64,000 nt of DNA from Phytopythium helicoides (taxonomy: Eukaryota > Oomycota > Peronosporomycetes > Pythiales > Pythiaceae): positions 124,001 to 188,000 of the forward strand of contig JANFNE010000061.1 of assembly GCA_024867545.1 (NCBI GenBank), in the 5' to 3' direction. Position 1 is the stretch's first letter. Every line of letters begins with the position of its first letter. Made by a program: the position numbers and the translations under genes. Of the stretch, positions 1-11,654 are shown one piece after another. Under the pieces are notes generated by a model that ran no database searches, was not told the origin of the DNA, and worked only from the letters and a program-made list of their open reading frames with translations.

Positions 1-80
1 CCACCTTGGCGTGTCGATAGGTTATTGGTGACGTAACGCAGTCTACAGCAATCTCATGTGGCTCAGCAGATCTCAAGAGT

Positions 81-140
81 CCATCACTCTCGACAGCTGT
101 TGTGTTTACAGGCAACATTTTGCGCAAGACTTGCGTAATC
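81..140 (+). promoter_or_regulatory. shared upstream motif pair of copy 1
   Basis: CCATCACTCT at 81-90 and CGTAATC at 134-140 lie upstream of the ATG at 209. The same two words in the same order precede copies 2, 3, 7 and 8. A further GCTCATTTCC at 183-192 resembles the oomycete initiator (YCATTYY core), about 20 bases before the ATG. Function is inferred from conservation only. Confidence 0.45.
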
Positions 141-208
141 GCACCTGCTCCATCATCATTCCTAGTTCTGTTGGAACGTCAGGCTCATTTCCTCAAAAAC
201 CGAAGACC

Positions 209-1462
209 ATGCAGTTCGCTCCGTTCACGGGTGACGATGTCGAGATGATGCATGTCAGGTCGCCAAACGATACCTATGGGTCAACAGACGGTGGAGACTC
301 GTCGCCTCAGGCCCGCAAGCCCACGTACCTCGTCCGCAAGGTACGGCAGGTGTTTGCCAGCTAAAGCTGAAGACGGAGTGACGAGGAGAGATGACAAGCG
401 TACAATGCCGTAGGAAGAGAAGGAGAAACTGATGAAGGAGCTCGAGGAGCTGCAGATCAAGTTGCAGAAGCTGCAAGAGGCCGAGAGGCAGGAGCCACCG
501 GATGCGCAGAATTTATTGCAGCAGGAGCTGGAGACGTCGCTGCTGCGAGACGCCGTGAGGATTCAGCAGCTCTCGCTCGTAAACGTTCAGTCTGCTGTTT
601 CCAGCTACGTGGTACGGATGAGTGTATTTTCCTCCCTGGTGGGAATGGAGACTGAGCGGTTGCGTCGTGATTGTGGTAGAGCGTGCAAGAAACCATTCCC
701 CATGAAGTGACCATTTGTCTGAGCAAGGATCCTGTACAGCGCCGGGAGGCGCTTCTGGTTGCGAAGCGCAAGAAGATTCACTCTGCTCTGGCTTACCTGA
801 CGGAGCGCACTCAATTTCTGGACCCATTTCGGCCGTTTGCCGAGACTTCAGAGTTCTTGCTGGACGGAGGCGATTTCTGTGTGCTTTGCTTCGACACGCA
901 GCCCTTTGATCCTTCGCGAGTCAGTGTTCGGCAGATGTACGATGCCGTTACAGGGTTCTTCTCGAGCATGGAGATGAGAGTTACTGATCTATTGGGTCAC
1001 ATCACGACTTGCGACGAGATTGACTACGGAGTCGATGGGATACAGCAGAGCCGATACGAGTCTTATCTAGCGTGCGGCATCCCAATGGAGATGAACACTG
1101 TCTGGTTCCAAGAATTTTCAGATCGAAGCGATGAGCATGGTGGTGGCGGACCATTTGGCGTGATAACTGCCGACTTTGTCGACCAAGACGAGCTGTATCC
1201 GTATCGACCACACCAGTGCGTTCGCCTTGACATCACAATAGTCAATACTGTCCGAATGCACAAGAAAAAACAATTCAACCCTACCACCGGACGCGAGGAA
1301 GACGAGAGCGTTGTGGTTTGGACTCGATCTTACTTCGGTAAACAGCGGCGCGCCGAGACTCCGTTGCCTCCGTTGGTGGACCACAATCTGCGCGAGCAAC
1401 TATTTTCATGGGGAAATGTGATGGCATCCTCTGTGCTGGAGCAGATCTATAGCCACCACTGA
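209..1462 (+). CDS. M96-like mating-specific family protein, copy 1
   Basis: Exons 209-340, 414-611 and 680-1462, GT-AG introns of 73 and 68 nt, all phase 0, encode 370 residues. Residues 1-35 are acidic and Ser-rich; 36-44 are the basic signature RKPTYLVRK; 45-110 form a Leu-rich coiled coil; 111-370 form a globular domain with landmarks FLDPFRPF, GGDFC, DYGVDG, FVDQDELYPYRP and VVVWTRS. The family is known from Phytophthora M96, a tandem, mating-induced gene group of unknown biochemistry. I infer a bZIP-like stub joined to a START-like fold; the canonical bZIP Asn and Ser-x-Arg are absent. The ATG at 209 was chosen because it sits in the context GACCATG shared by other copies and follows the shared promoter motifs; an in-frame ATG also occurs at 56. 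Copy 2 follows in the same direction. Confidence 0.85.
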
Positions 1463-1652
1463 GCTGCGTGAGTATAACTACCAATGGAGAAAGACCTAGT
1501 GGCATGTGCCAGCAGCTCGGCTGGAGAAGCTACTCAATTCAGAGCATAAGCAGGAGGACGATGCACCACTTGAATACCAACATTCCTGGAAGCAAGCTTG
1601 CGGCTCATGTTGTGCAAAAGTCCTCGAGGCTTCAGTAGGTGGTGCTTTTCGC
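1445..1652 (+). repeat. duplicated intergenic block, unit A
   Basis: Starts at the last codons of copy 1 and runs into its 3' flank. It is repeated with only a handful of substitutions and one 1-base indel at 3146-3352, after copy 2. It marks the breakpoint region of a tandem duplication that produced the copy 1-2-3 spacing. Confidence 0.8.
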
Positions 1653-1818
1653 TCTACGTCCGACATTATATCCGTTTTGGTGGCAATTTGCTTCAATGCA
1701 CGTCTTCTTCGTCATCTTCATCTTCTTTGCTTCATGCTGAAGCCATTCGCATCCGCGATCGAGAGTGGAGTGCTGGGCCGTCTTCGTCTCAACTCGGTCG
1801 TGGCGACTCAAGAACCCA

Positions 1819-1867
1819 CCATCACTCTCAGCAACTTTATCAGTGGTATGCTCGTCCGGCGTAATCG
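1819..1867 (+). promoter_or_regulatory. shared upstream motif pair of copy 2
   Basis: CCATCACTCT at 1819-1828 and CGTAATCG at 1860-1867, 33 bases before the ATG at 1900. The block 1815-1870 closely matches 3479-3532 upstream of copy 3. Confidence 0.45.
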
Positions 1868-1899
1868 CTCGCACTGTCCACATTTTTCGTGCTGAGACC

Positions 1900-3161
1900 A
1901 TGGAATTGGCAGGCTGGATGAGCGCCAAAATGCACGAAGACGACGTGGAGATGACGTCTGGCGAGTCTGCGAGCGCTGGCTCCGGGTCTACCGATGGTGG
2001 GGAGTTGTCGCCTGCTACGCTAACAGCCAAGACCCGTAAGCCCACGTACATCATGCGCAAGGTGCGGAGCAACGGGATCGACAACGTGGAGTTGACAACG
2101 CTGATGACACGGGCATGACGTCATTTGAAGGAGGAGAAGGAAATTCTGATGAAGGAGCTCGAGGCGCTGCAGATCAAGTTGCAGAAGCACCAGGAGGCCG
2201 AAAATGGGTTGCTTCAGTACGAGTTAGAGACGTCGCTGCTGCGAGACGCAGTGAAGATGCAACAGCTCTCGCTCGTGAACGTGCAGTCCGCCGTGTCCGG
2301 ATACGTGGTGAGGACGACGATGCCTTTTCTCGGGTATTTTGTTGACTTTTGCTAACAGTTGATGGCTTGGTCGTGTAGAGTGTGTTAGAAGCCATTCCCC
2401 ACGAGGTGACCATTTGTCTGGGAAAGGATCCCTTGCAGCGCCGTGATGCTCTTCTCGTTGCGAAGCGGAAGAAGATCCACTCGTCTATCGCCTACTTGAG
2501 GGAGCGCACTCGTTTCTTGGACCCTTTTCGACCGTTCTCGGAGACCTCGCGATTCTTGCTGGACGGAGGAGACTACTGCGCTCTTATTATTGATCGAACG
2601 CCATTTGACGCTTCCAAGGTCAGCGTTCGCCAACTCTACGACGCCATTACGTCGTTCTTCTCGAACTTGGAGATGCGTGTCACGGATCTGCTTGGTGACA
2701 TCACTATTTGCGATGAGACCGACTATGGCGTCGATGGGATCCAGCAATGTCGATACGAATCTTACGTGTCGTGCGGCTTGAAGCTAGAGAAGAACACTGT
2801 CCGGTTCCAAGAATTCACAGATCAAAGCGAGGAACACGGTGACGGTGGACCCTTTGGTGTGTTCACTGCCGACTTTGTCGACCAAGACGAGCTGTACCCA
2901 TATCGACCACACCAATGCGTGCGCCTTGACATCACAATCGTGATGACTGTCCGGATGCACAAGAAAAAACAATTCAACCCTACCACCGGACGCGAGGAAG
3001 ACGTGAGCGTTGCGGTTTGGACCCGATCATACTTCGGTAAGCAGCGTCGCACCGAGACTCCGTTGCCTCCGTTGGTGGAGCACAGTTTGCGTGAGCACGT
3101 CGGAAGGTGGGGCGATGTGATGATGACTTCTGTTCTGGAGCAAATCTATAGCCACCACTGA
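1900..3161 (+). CDS. M96-like family protein, copy 2
   Basis: Exons 1900-2061, 2131-2307 and 2379-3161 give 373 residues. Leader 1-45 contains MTSGESASAGSGSTDGG; basic signature RKPTYIMRK at 46-54; coiled coil 55-113; globular domain 114-373 with FLDPFRPF, GGDYC, DYGVDG and FVDQDELYPYRP. The start lies in GACCATGGA, as in copies 3, 4 and 8. Exon 3 bases 2387-2680 are identical to copy 6 bases 9015-9308, while flanking sequence diverges, which points to gene conversion. The 3' half of exon 3 instead resembles copies 1 and 3. Confidence 0.87.
2387..2680 (+). repeat. conversion tract shared with copy 6 (294 bp)
   Basis: Base-for-base identical to 9015-9308. Divergence starts immediately on both sides (TTA versus CAA at the left edge, C versus T at the right edge). 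A 74-bp core of it (4233-4306) is also identical in copy 3. Confidence 0.9.
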
Positions 3162-3352
3162 GCTGCGTGAGTATAACTATCAATGGAGAAAGACCTAGTG
3201 GCATGTGCCAGCAGCTCGGCTGGAGAAGCTACTCAATTCAGAGCATAAAGCAGGAGGACGATGCACCACTTGAATACCAACATTTCTGGAAGCAAGCTTG
3301 CGGCTCATGTTGTGCAAAAGCCCGCGAGGCTTCAGTAGGTGGTGCTGTTCGT
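3146..3352 (+). repeat. duplicated intergenic block, unit B
   Basis: Near-identical to 1445-1652 (see unit A); lies between copies 2 and 3. Confidence 0.8.
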
Positions 3353-3482
3353 TCTTCATTCGACATTCTACCCGATTCGTTGGCAATTTGCTGCGGTCGA
3401 CGTATTCCTCTTTGTCTTCTCCTTCTTTGCTGCATGAAGCCGTTGGTGTCCACGCTTGAGAGTCGGTCACTGCAACAACCCA

Positions 3483-3529
3483 CCATCACTCTAGGCAACT
3501 TTTATCATTGTGCTCGTCCGGCGTAATCG
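3483..3529 (+). promoter_or_regulatory. shared upstream motif pair of copy 3
   Basis: CCATCACTCT at 3483-3492 and CGTAATCG at 3522-3529, 37 bases before the ATG at 3566. Confidence 0.45.
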
Positions 3530-3565
3530 CTCTGCACTGTCCTGATTGACTTTCCTGCGGAGACC

Positions 3566-4844
3566 ATGGAGTTCGCGGCCTTCATGTGCGCCAAAATGCG
3601 CGACGACGACGTGGAAATGACGTCTGCCGAGTCTGCGAGCGCTGGCGCGGGATCAACGGATGGCGGAGAGTCGTCGCCTACTACTCAAACAGCTAAGGCC
3701 CGCAAGCCCACGTACATCGCGCGCAAGGTGCGGGGCATCGGTGCGACGAAGTGGAGTTGATAATGCTGATGACACGGGCGTTACGTGACTCTAAGGAGGA
3801 AAAACAGAGCCTGATGAAGGAGGTTGAGGAGCTGGAGATCAAGCTGCAGAAGCAGAAAGAAAAGCAGCAAGAAGCCGGCAAGGACATGCTGCAGTGTGAG
3901 TTAGAGACCTCGCTCTTGCGAGATGCCGTGAGGATGCAGAAGCTCTCGCTCGTGAATGTGCAGTCCGCCGTCTCCAGCTACGTGGTACGGACGTCAGATT
4001 TTTTTCCCCCGGATATTTTGCTGAGCTTACTGATGATGGATTGGTCGAGTAGAGTGTACTTGAAGACATCCCGCACGAGGTGACTATTTGTCTCGGCAAA
4101 GACCCTGTGCAGCGCCGTGATGCTCTTCTCGTTATCAAGCGGAAGAAGATCCACGCATCACTTACGTATTTGTCCGTGCGCACTCGTTTCTTGGACCCTT
4201 TTCGGCCGTTTTCAGAGGGCTCGCGATTCTTACTGGACGGAGGAGACTACTGCGCTCTTATTATTGATCGAACGCCATTTGACGCTTCCAAGGTCAGCGT
4301 TCGCCAGCTCTACGACGCCATAGCTTCATACTTAGCGAACATGGAGATGCGGGTTATGGATTTGCTTGGTGACGTCACGACTTGTGATGAGACTGATTAT
4401 GGCGTCGATGGGATTCAGCAATGTCGATACGAATCTTACGTGTCGTGCGGCATCAGGCTAGAGAAGAACACTGTCCGGTTCCAAAAATTCACGGACCAAA
4501 GTGTGGAACACGGTGACGGTGGGCCACTTGGTGTGTTTACTACAGACTTTGTCGACCAAGACGAGCTGTACCCATATCGACCACACCAATGCGTGCGCCT
4601 TGACATCACAATGGTAATGACGGTCCGGATGCACAAGAAAAAACAATTCAACCCTACCACCGGACGTGAGGAAGACGAGAGCGTTGTGGTTTGGACCCGA
4701 TCATACTTTGGAAAGCGGCGCCGCACCGAGACTCCGTTGCCTCCGTTGGTGGAGCACAGTTTGCGTGAACACGTTGGAAGGTGGGGCGATGTGATGATGA
4801 CTTCTGTTCTGGAGCAGATCTATAGCCATCAGGGGGCTGTATGA
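3566..4844 (+). CDS. M96-like family protein, copy 3
   Basis: Exons 3566-3727, 3796-3984 and 4053-4844 give 380 residues. Leader 1-45, signature RKPTYIARK 46-54, coiled coil 55-117 (two turns longer than copy 2), globular domain 118-380. The C-terminus reads through to QGAV, four residues beyond the end seen in copies 1 and 2. The globular domain is a mosaic: its middle matches copy 2 and its 3' part matches copies 1 and 2. The start context GACCATGGAGTTCGCGGCC is the same as in copy 4. Confidence 0.86.
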
Positions 4845-5237
4845 GTATGGGTTGTGCTTCACAGTTCGCAGCAGAAACAGGAAACAGGCTCACTAGACTG
4901 AAGATTCGTGCAGAGTCAATTGCTGGAAGTTGATCTCATATTTGTCGTCGATTAGCGATCTCAAATGGATTTTGCACACGCCATTCTTCCTTGTCTTGCA
5001 CTACAATCAGTAGCATTCATGATTGCTCGTGCGGATTGAATGGAAAACGTGCTCCATCGACAATTTGCTCGATAAATGCAACTGCAATGCAGTTTTTACC
5101 GGACCTCGATGCCTGATGCTCCCCCACCCGAGTGCACTTGTGCGATGAACAATCATTCTAAGTCTGCGACAGTCATTCAAAGCGCACTTCGTGCACTTCC
5201 CAGCTCGATGCGCACTGGTCATTCCGCTGCTGAGACC
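4845..5237. other. intergenic region between copies 3 and 4
   Basis: 393 bp with no supported gene. It lacks the intergenic block seen after copies 1 and 2 and lacks a clear CCATCACTCT motif, so copy 4 may be controlled differently. Confidence 0.6.
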
Positions 5238-6460
5238 ATGGAGTTCGCGGCCTTCCTTCGCGCCAGACTCAGGACGATGAGCAGTGGAATGCTCCCATCC
5301 ACGTCACATGACGCTAATAAGAGCTACAAGCACTCGTACCTCGCGCGCAAGGTGAGGAGTTCCTTGTCAGTAAATGCTGAAAAATGGGAAAATCGTGACA
5401 AGTGCACGGTCGATCTGTAGGAGGAGAAGGAGAAACTGATGAAGGAGCTCAAAGAGTTGCAAGGCAAGCTGCAGGAACTGCAGGAGGCCGAGAGACAACG
5501 ACCACCGAGTCTGCTGCAGCTCGAACTGGAGACCGCGCTGCTGCGAGACGCCGTGAGGATGCAGCAGCTCTCGCTCGTGAACATTCAGTCTGCTGTTTCC
5601 AGCTACGTGGTACGGATGAGCGTATTTTCCTCCCTGGTGGGAATGGAGACTGAGCGGTTGTGTCGTGTTTGGAGTAGAGTGTGCAAGAAGCCGTTCCCCA
5701 CGAAGTGCTAATTTGTCTCGGCAAAGACCCCATGCAGCGGCGTGAGGCGCTTCTGGTTGCGAAGCGCAAGAAGATTCACTCTGCTCTGGCTTACCTGACG
5801 GAGCGCACTCGTTTTCTGGACCCTTTTCGTCCGTTTTCAGAGACGTCTCGGTTCTTGCTGGAGGGAGGAGACTTTTGTGCGCTTCGTTTCGATCGAATCG
5901 TGTTCGAAGCCTCCAAGGTTAGCGTTCGGCAGCTGTTCGACGCCATTTCTGCTTCATTTTCAAACCTGGAGATGCGTGTAATGGATGTTTTGGGTGTCAT
6001 CACGACGCGAGATGAGATCGGATATGGTGTTGACGGGATCCAGCAGAGTCGATACGAATGTTTCCTGTCATGTGGCATCCCGCTAGAAATGAACACGGTG
6101 ACATGCCAAGAGTTCACGGACCGAAGCGATGAGTACGGCGACGGCGGTCCGTTTGGTGTATTTACTGCAGATTACGTCGATGAGGATGAATTGTATCCCT
6201 ATCGGCCAGATCAGTGCGTCCGTCACGATCTGACTGGAGTTCTGACTGTCCGCTTGCACACCCGAAGAAAGTTTAACTCTACGACAGGGCGTGAGGAAGA
6301 GGAGAGTGTTGTGGTCATGACCCGTGCGAGTCTACGCAAGCAGCGATTCACAGACACTCCGTTGCCGCCGTTGGTGAACCACGCTCTTCGCAAACATCTT
6401 GAGAGTTGGGGAGATGTCATGACATCGTATGTGCTCGAGCAAATCTATGGCAATCAGTAA
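5238..6460 (+). CDS. M96-like family protein, copy 4
   Basis: Exons 5238-5351, 5421-5609 and 5678-6460 give 361 residues. The leader is short (1-29) and has lost most of the acidic/Gly-Ser stretch. The signature is degenerate at 30-38: KHSYLARK replaces RKPTYLARK. Coiled coil 39-101; globular domain 102-361 with FLDPFRPF, GGDFC, GYGVDG, YVDEDELYPYRP and VVVMTRA. Intron 2 (5610-5677) is nearly identical to intron 2 of copies 1 and 8 although the adjoining exons differ more. Confidence 0.84.
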
Positions 6461-7116
6461 AATGTTTCTAAATACTGTATATCAGCATTCACGGTTGCAT
6501 TCGAGGTCCCTAGCCAGCAGGAAAAATTCTATTCATCATCCAATGCACTCTATTCGCGATCAAAAGCCTAATACAAGGGTTCGCGCTCTTTAATCGGCCG
6601 TTCGACGTGAAATGAAGGGAGTTCTGTGTGTGAAAGCACTCAGGACTACTCCGAAGTCAAATCAACATCCCGTCATGTTGATAGTCGCTCACGGTGAATT
6701 ACTTTGCTGGTGGCGCACACCAGATCCGTTTCCGCTAGTAATGATGACCATTGAAACGGTTGTTTATCGGCTATACAAACTTGTTTGAATGGAGATCATC
6801 GTCAAGCAAATCACAAACTGCTTCCGCCTCAGAACAGCTGAGCTACTTAGGCTCATGCTATTTCCGTCATCGATGTTTTCCCGGTTGTCATGCACTGAAT
6901 TCCGCTGGCTCTGTGCACTTCGAGATCAAAGAGCCACTTCGCCGATGTCTGCGATGTGGTAATGCAACTAGTTTGTGAATGAAGGTTTTGAGACACTCAG
7001 CACCATCTGGAGTCCGTTTCTTGCGCACACCAAACTCTCAGTTGTGCGACAAAGCTGCTTTCCAACCATTCAGCTCAAACTCGTCAGATCATTTTTCGGC
7101 ACCCAAGGCACTGACA
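6461..7116. other. intergenic region between copies 4 and 5
   Basis: 656 bp, AT-richer than the coding DNA. An open frame from 6979 is in frame with copy 5 and could extend its N-terminus; otherwise nothing is recognised. Confidence 0.55.
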
Positions 7117-8290
7117 ATGACGGTCAAGGACTCAAGCGCGAGCCTGAATGGGAGCGGTAAGCCTAATACTATCAAGCCTCCTCGAAAGCCCACGTATGCA
7201 GTACGCAAGGTATGTTAAACCACTGGAAACACAATGCGAATTCCTACTTGGCTGAAACAGACTCTCGCTTAAAGGAAGAAAAGCAAAGTTTGTTGAGGCA
7301 GATCGACCAGCTTCAGCTTCAGCAGAAATTCCTCAAAGATGTGTATCGGAAGAAAGCGCAGTCCACGCTGAATCGAAAACTGCAACGGGATCAAATTCAC
7401 AGCACCATACAAGCGCATCGTCACTCGCTTGCCAACGTCCAGGCCGCTGTTTCTGCGTACACGGCAAGTCTCGTATTTCGATGAGGAATGGCTGGGTGAG
7501 GAGTAACATATATAGTTTGGTACAGAGCACGCAGAATTCACTACCGCACGAGAACAATATCCAACTTTCTGCCAACTTTAATCAACGGCATGCGATGCTC
7601 ATGACAGTCAAGCAACAAGCGATACAATCCGGACTGGCGTATCTATCAGCTCGTACTCAATTCTTGGATCCATTTCGCCCGTTCACCGAGATGACACGCT
7701 TCCAGCTTGACTCGGGGGATTACTGCTCGTTGCGAGTTGACCACACGCCTCTGTTCGCACCGCGTACAAATATCCGAAAGGTATTTCAAGCAGCTGTGGA
7801 TAGCCATGCACACGTCGACATGAGAATCACCGACGTGTTCGACGACATCGTAACTTGCGACGAGCTGGACTACGGCATTGAAGGGGCTCGACAGAGCCGC
7901 TTCACATCGCGGATGTCGAGTGGTATCGGAGTCGAGATGAACGTCGTCGTTTGCCACGAGTTTATCGAGCAGAACGAGGAGCAAGGACCAGTCGGAGTGT
8001 TCACGGCAGATTTTGTCGACCACGACGACCTTTATCCGTACCGGCCGAGCGAGTACGTTCGTCACGATGCCACCGGCGTGCTTGTCATCCGAAATCACAC
8101 AAGAAAGCGTCGTAATCTGCAAACCGGGATCGAAGAAGAGGAAAACATCATTACAGTCACTCTGTCGAGTCTTTTCAAGCAACACCAAACAGACATCCCA
8201 TTGGCTCCAGGCGTGGAGCACAGCCTTCGCCAACAGCTCGGTCGCTGGGGTGACACGGTGATGGCCTCAGTGCTGGAACAGGTTCAATGA
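7117..8290 (+). CDS. M96-like family protein, copy 5 (GC-AG intron)
   Basis: Exons 7117-7209, 7275-7463 and 7526-8290 give 348 residues; an in-frame ATG at 6979 would add 46. Signature RKPTYAVRK at 23-31; coiled coil 32-94; globular domain 95-348 with FLDPFRPF, SGDYC, DYGIEG and FVDHDDLYPYRP. Intron 2 (7464-7525) begins GCAAGT rather than GT: only this donor keeps exon 2 and exon 3 in phase 0 at the position used by every other copy. A GT at 7468 would put the join out of frame. Sequence is clearly more diverged from copies 1-4 than they are from each other. Confidence 0.8.
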
Positions 8291-8538
8291 CATTTCAAAG
8301 TGTTCGGCACTAAAGGAAAGTGGGCCGGTAGAGTGGTAGACTGAATGATAAATCTGCTCAGAATTTCATTCTGCGAGCATCCTCACCGCGTGCTTTCTCG
8401 ACCTCCACCTTGTCTTGCGGCCACCTCCTCCATCTATCCACCACTACAGAGCCTCTGCCATGAGGACATTTGCATTGAACTAATGATTACATGATCCAAT
8501 TTGATTTGTATTCGGTATTACGTCATCGTGTTGATTGA

Positions 8539-9786
8539 ATGCTCCAGCTCACTTTTTCATTTCCTGTGAGCCAGAAAATCTCAAACAACGGCGCGGAAAT
8601 GACGTCTAGCAAGTCTGCGAGAACCAGAGACTCTGAGTTTTCGGATGGCGAAATATCGCCGCCTTCTTTCAAGGTCCGAAAGTATACGTACATCGCGCGA
8701 AAGGTGAGGAGCATTGGTACCGACACCGTGGAGTTGACAATGCTGACGACACTCGAAGGAGGAGAAAGAAAATCTGGTGAATGAGCTCGAGGAACTGCGG
8801 ATCAAGTTGCAGAAGCTGCAGAATGCCAGAAAGAAGTTGCTACAGGATGAGTTAGAGACGTCGCTGCTGCGAGACGCAGTGAAGATGCAGCAGCTCTCGC
8901 TCGTGAACGCGCAGTCCGCTGTGTCCGGATATGTGGTGCGAGCGACGACGCCTTTTCTCGGATGTTACGCTGATTTTTACTGATAGCTGGTGACTTGCTT
9001 GAGCAGGGTGTGCAAGAAGCCATTCCCCACGAGGTGACCATTTGTCTGGGAAAGGATCCCTTGCAGCGCCGTGATGCTCTTCTCGTTGCGAAGCGGAAGA
9101 AGATCCACTCGTCTATCGCCTACTTGAGGGAGCGCACTCGTTTCTTGGACCCTTTTCGACCGTTCTCGGAGACCTCGCGATTCTTGCTGGACGGAGGAGA
9201 CTACTGCGCTCTTATTATTGATCGAACGCCATTTGACGCTTCCAAGGTCAGCGTTCGCCAACTCTACGACGCCATTACGTCGTTCTTCTCGAACTTGGAG
9301 ATGCGTGTTACGGACATGCTGGGAGATATTACGACTTGCGATGAGACCGACTATGGCGTCGATGGGATTCAGCAGTGTCGATATGAGTCTTTGTCTTGCG
9401 GTGTCCCCTTGGAGATGAACTCTGTCACATTTCACGAATTCACAGAACAAAGTGAGGAGTACGACGGTGGAGGGCCTTTTGGGGTGCTTACCACTGACTT
9501 TGTTGATGTCGACGAGATCTATCCGTATCGACCTACTCAGCGTGTTCGACACGACATCACCGCTGTGCTCACTGTTCGCGTGCATACACGGAAACTCTTC
9601 AACCCTGCCACTGGACGTGAAGAAGACGAGAGCGTTGTGGTTTGGACTCGTTCATGTTTTCGCAAGCAGCGACGCACGGAGATCCCGTTGCCTCCGTTGG
9701 TAGAGAACAATCTACGCGAGCAACTTGGAAGGTGGGGCGACGTAATGGCTTCGAGTGTGCTCGAGCATATCTACAGAAACCAATGA
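8539..9786 (+). CDS. M96-like family protein, copy 6
   Basis: Exons 8539-8703, 8759-8935 and 9007-9786 give 373 residues. The first ~20 residues (MLQLTFSFPVSQK) do not match the usual leader, and the usual GACCATGG start context is lost; a later ATG at 8599 (MTSSKSA) would restore a normal family N-terminus. Signature VRKYTYIARK has Tyr in place of Pro. Coiled coil 56-114; domain 115-373. The 5' part of exon 3 has been overwritten by copy 2 type sequence (9015-9308), after which it resembles copy 7. Confidence 0.82.
9015..9308 (+). repeat. conversion tract shared with copy 2 (294 bp)
   Basis: Identical partner of 2387-2680. Confidence 0.9.
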
Positions 9787-10285
9787 GTTTTTACCCACAC
9801 TGTTCTCTCGCACCTACAGCCGTCATCATACCTGAGAAAAGCCTAGCCATCCATCAATTTCATAAGTAGCGTTTGGTTTCTCTGAATGATACTGTTCAGG
9901 CACAACTTTCGTGGTGCTTTGACGAACTCAATATATAAAATATCTGCGCCTGCAATTCGATAACACACCGGCGATCAGTGACTTTATTGCTGCCGGTCAC
10001 ATCTCTAACTATGAACGTTTCCTGCCAAACTAAGCGTTCCTGCGAAGTACTCCTTCGGTCTACTGTCAGATTGAAGAGATGAGCCCAAAAAGAGCGTGCG
10101 AAGGTCTTGGAATGTTTCTGTTATAGTAATGGTTTCACCACGAGTAAGGAGTCACCCTCACAGTTCTCAACCAGCGAGCCCATTCGAGCACGAAGTGAGC
10201 CTGTAAGCAGTTGTCGACATGCCGATAGCTAGTGCTAGGTTGTCGCCCATGCGCCAATGACTGAGTTCGATCTCACAAGTATTCA
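9787..10285. other. intergenic region between copies 6 and 7
   Basis: About 500 bp with no supported gene or RNA. Only the proximal part (10286-10373) carries the shared promoter motifs. Confidence 0.6.
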
Positions 10286-10340
10286 CCATCACTCTCGGCA
10301 ACTTGTATCGTCATTCATTTGCGCGTTTCCGCCGTAATCG
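10286..10340 (+). promoter_or_regulatory. shared upstream motif pair of copy 7
   Basis: CCATCACTCT at 10286-10295 and CGTAATCG at 10333-10340; an initiator-like TCATTCATTT lies between them (about 10312-10321). ATG at 10374. Confidence 0.45.
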
Positions 10341-10373
10341 TTCAGTTTTCATTTTTCACCCAAGGGCTCCGAA

Positions 10374-11654
10374 ATGGGCGACGACGACGTGGAAATGGCG
10401 ACCGAAGACTCTCCGACCACCGGCTTCGGGTCGACGGACGGCGGAGACTCGTCGCCCACTGCTCACGTCGCCAAGAGCCGCAAACCCACGTACCTAGTCC
10501 GCAAGGTGCGGCAGTTTCTTGCTTTTTTTGCCAGCAAAAAGCTGAAGAAGGAGCGACGAGGAGAGATGACAAGCGTTCAATGCTGTAGGAAGAGAAGGAG
10601 AGACTGCTGAAGGAGCTCGAGGAGCTGCAGATCAAGTTGCAGGAGCTGCAGAAGCTGCAAGAGTCTGAGAGGCAGGAGCCACCGAATGCGCCGAATTTGT
10701 TGCAGCAGGAGCTGGAGACTTTGCTGCTTCGAGATGCCGTGAGGATGCAGCAGCTCTCGCTCGTAAACGTGCAGTCTGCTGTTTCTAACTACATCGTACG
10801 TCTCACTCATCGCTTCTGATGGAATTGCTACATTGAAAGCGTGCTGATTGATTGGTAACGGATGAATGGAGCAGAGCGTGCAAGAAACCATTCCCCACGA
10901 AGTCGCCATTTGCCTGAGCAAAGATCCTGTGCAGCGCCATGAGGCACTCTTAACTGCCAAGCGCAAGAAGATTCACTCTGCGCTGGGGTACCTGGCAGAG
11001 CGAACTCGTTTTCTCGACCCATTCCAGACATTTTCAGAGGCCTCGCGATTCGTGCTGGACGGAGGAGACTACTGCGTGCAGAGTGTTGACTTGAGGCCAT
11101 TTGATGCCTCAAAGGTTAGCGCTCGACAGCTCTACAATGCAGTTGTTGATTACTTCTCGAACATGGAAATGAGGGTCACAGATTTGCTGGGAGATATTAC
11201 AACTTGCGATGAGACCGACTATGGCATTGATGGGATCCGGCAAAGTCGATATGAGTCATTTCTGTCGTGCGGTATCCCGTTGGAGATGAACTCCGTCACG
11301 TTCCATGAATTCACAGAACGATGTGAGGAGAATGGTGGTGGTGGGCCCTTTGGTATCTTTACATCGGACTTTGTTGACCAAGACGAGTTGTATCCGTATC
11401 GACCAACTCTGCGCGTTCGCTTTGATATCACAGCCGTGTTCACAATTCGGACACATGAGCGCAAACAAGTTGACCCAGTAACCGGACGTGAGGAAGTCAA
11501 GAGCGTTGTGGTTTGGACTCGTTCATGCTTTGGAAGGCAGCGACATTTTGAGACCCCGCTGCCTCCGTTGGTAGAAAACAGGTTACGTGAACAACTTGGA
11601 AGGTGGGGCGACATCATTACGTCGAGCGTGCTTGAGCATATCTTCAAAAACTAG
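10374..11654 (+). CDS. M96-like family protein, copy 7
   Basis: Exons 10374-10505, 10589-10795 and 10875-11654 give 372 residues. Leader MGDDDVEMATEDSPTTG is shared with copy 8 but starts 10 residues later. Signature RKPTYLVRK 36-44; coiled coil 45-113, the longest in the + strand block owing to an in-frame LQEL/LQKL duplication; domain 114-372. Intron 1 and the flanking leader are closely similar to copy 8, while exon 3 is closer to copy 6 (shared ENNLREQL/ENRLREQL-type C-termini), so this copy is also a mosaic. Confidence 0.86.
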
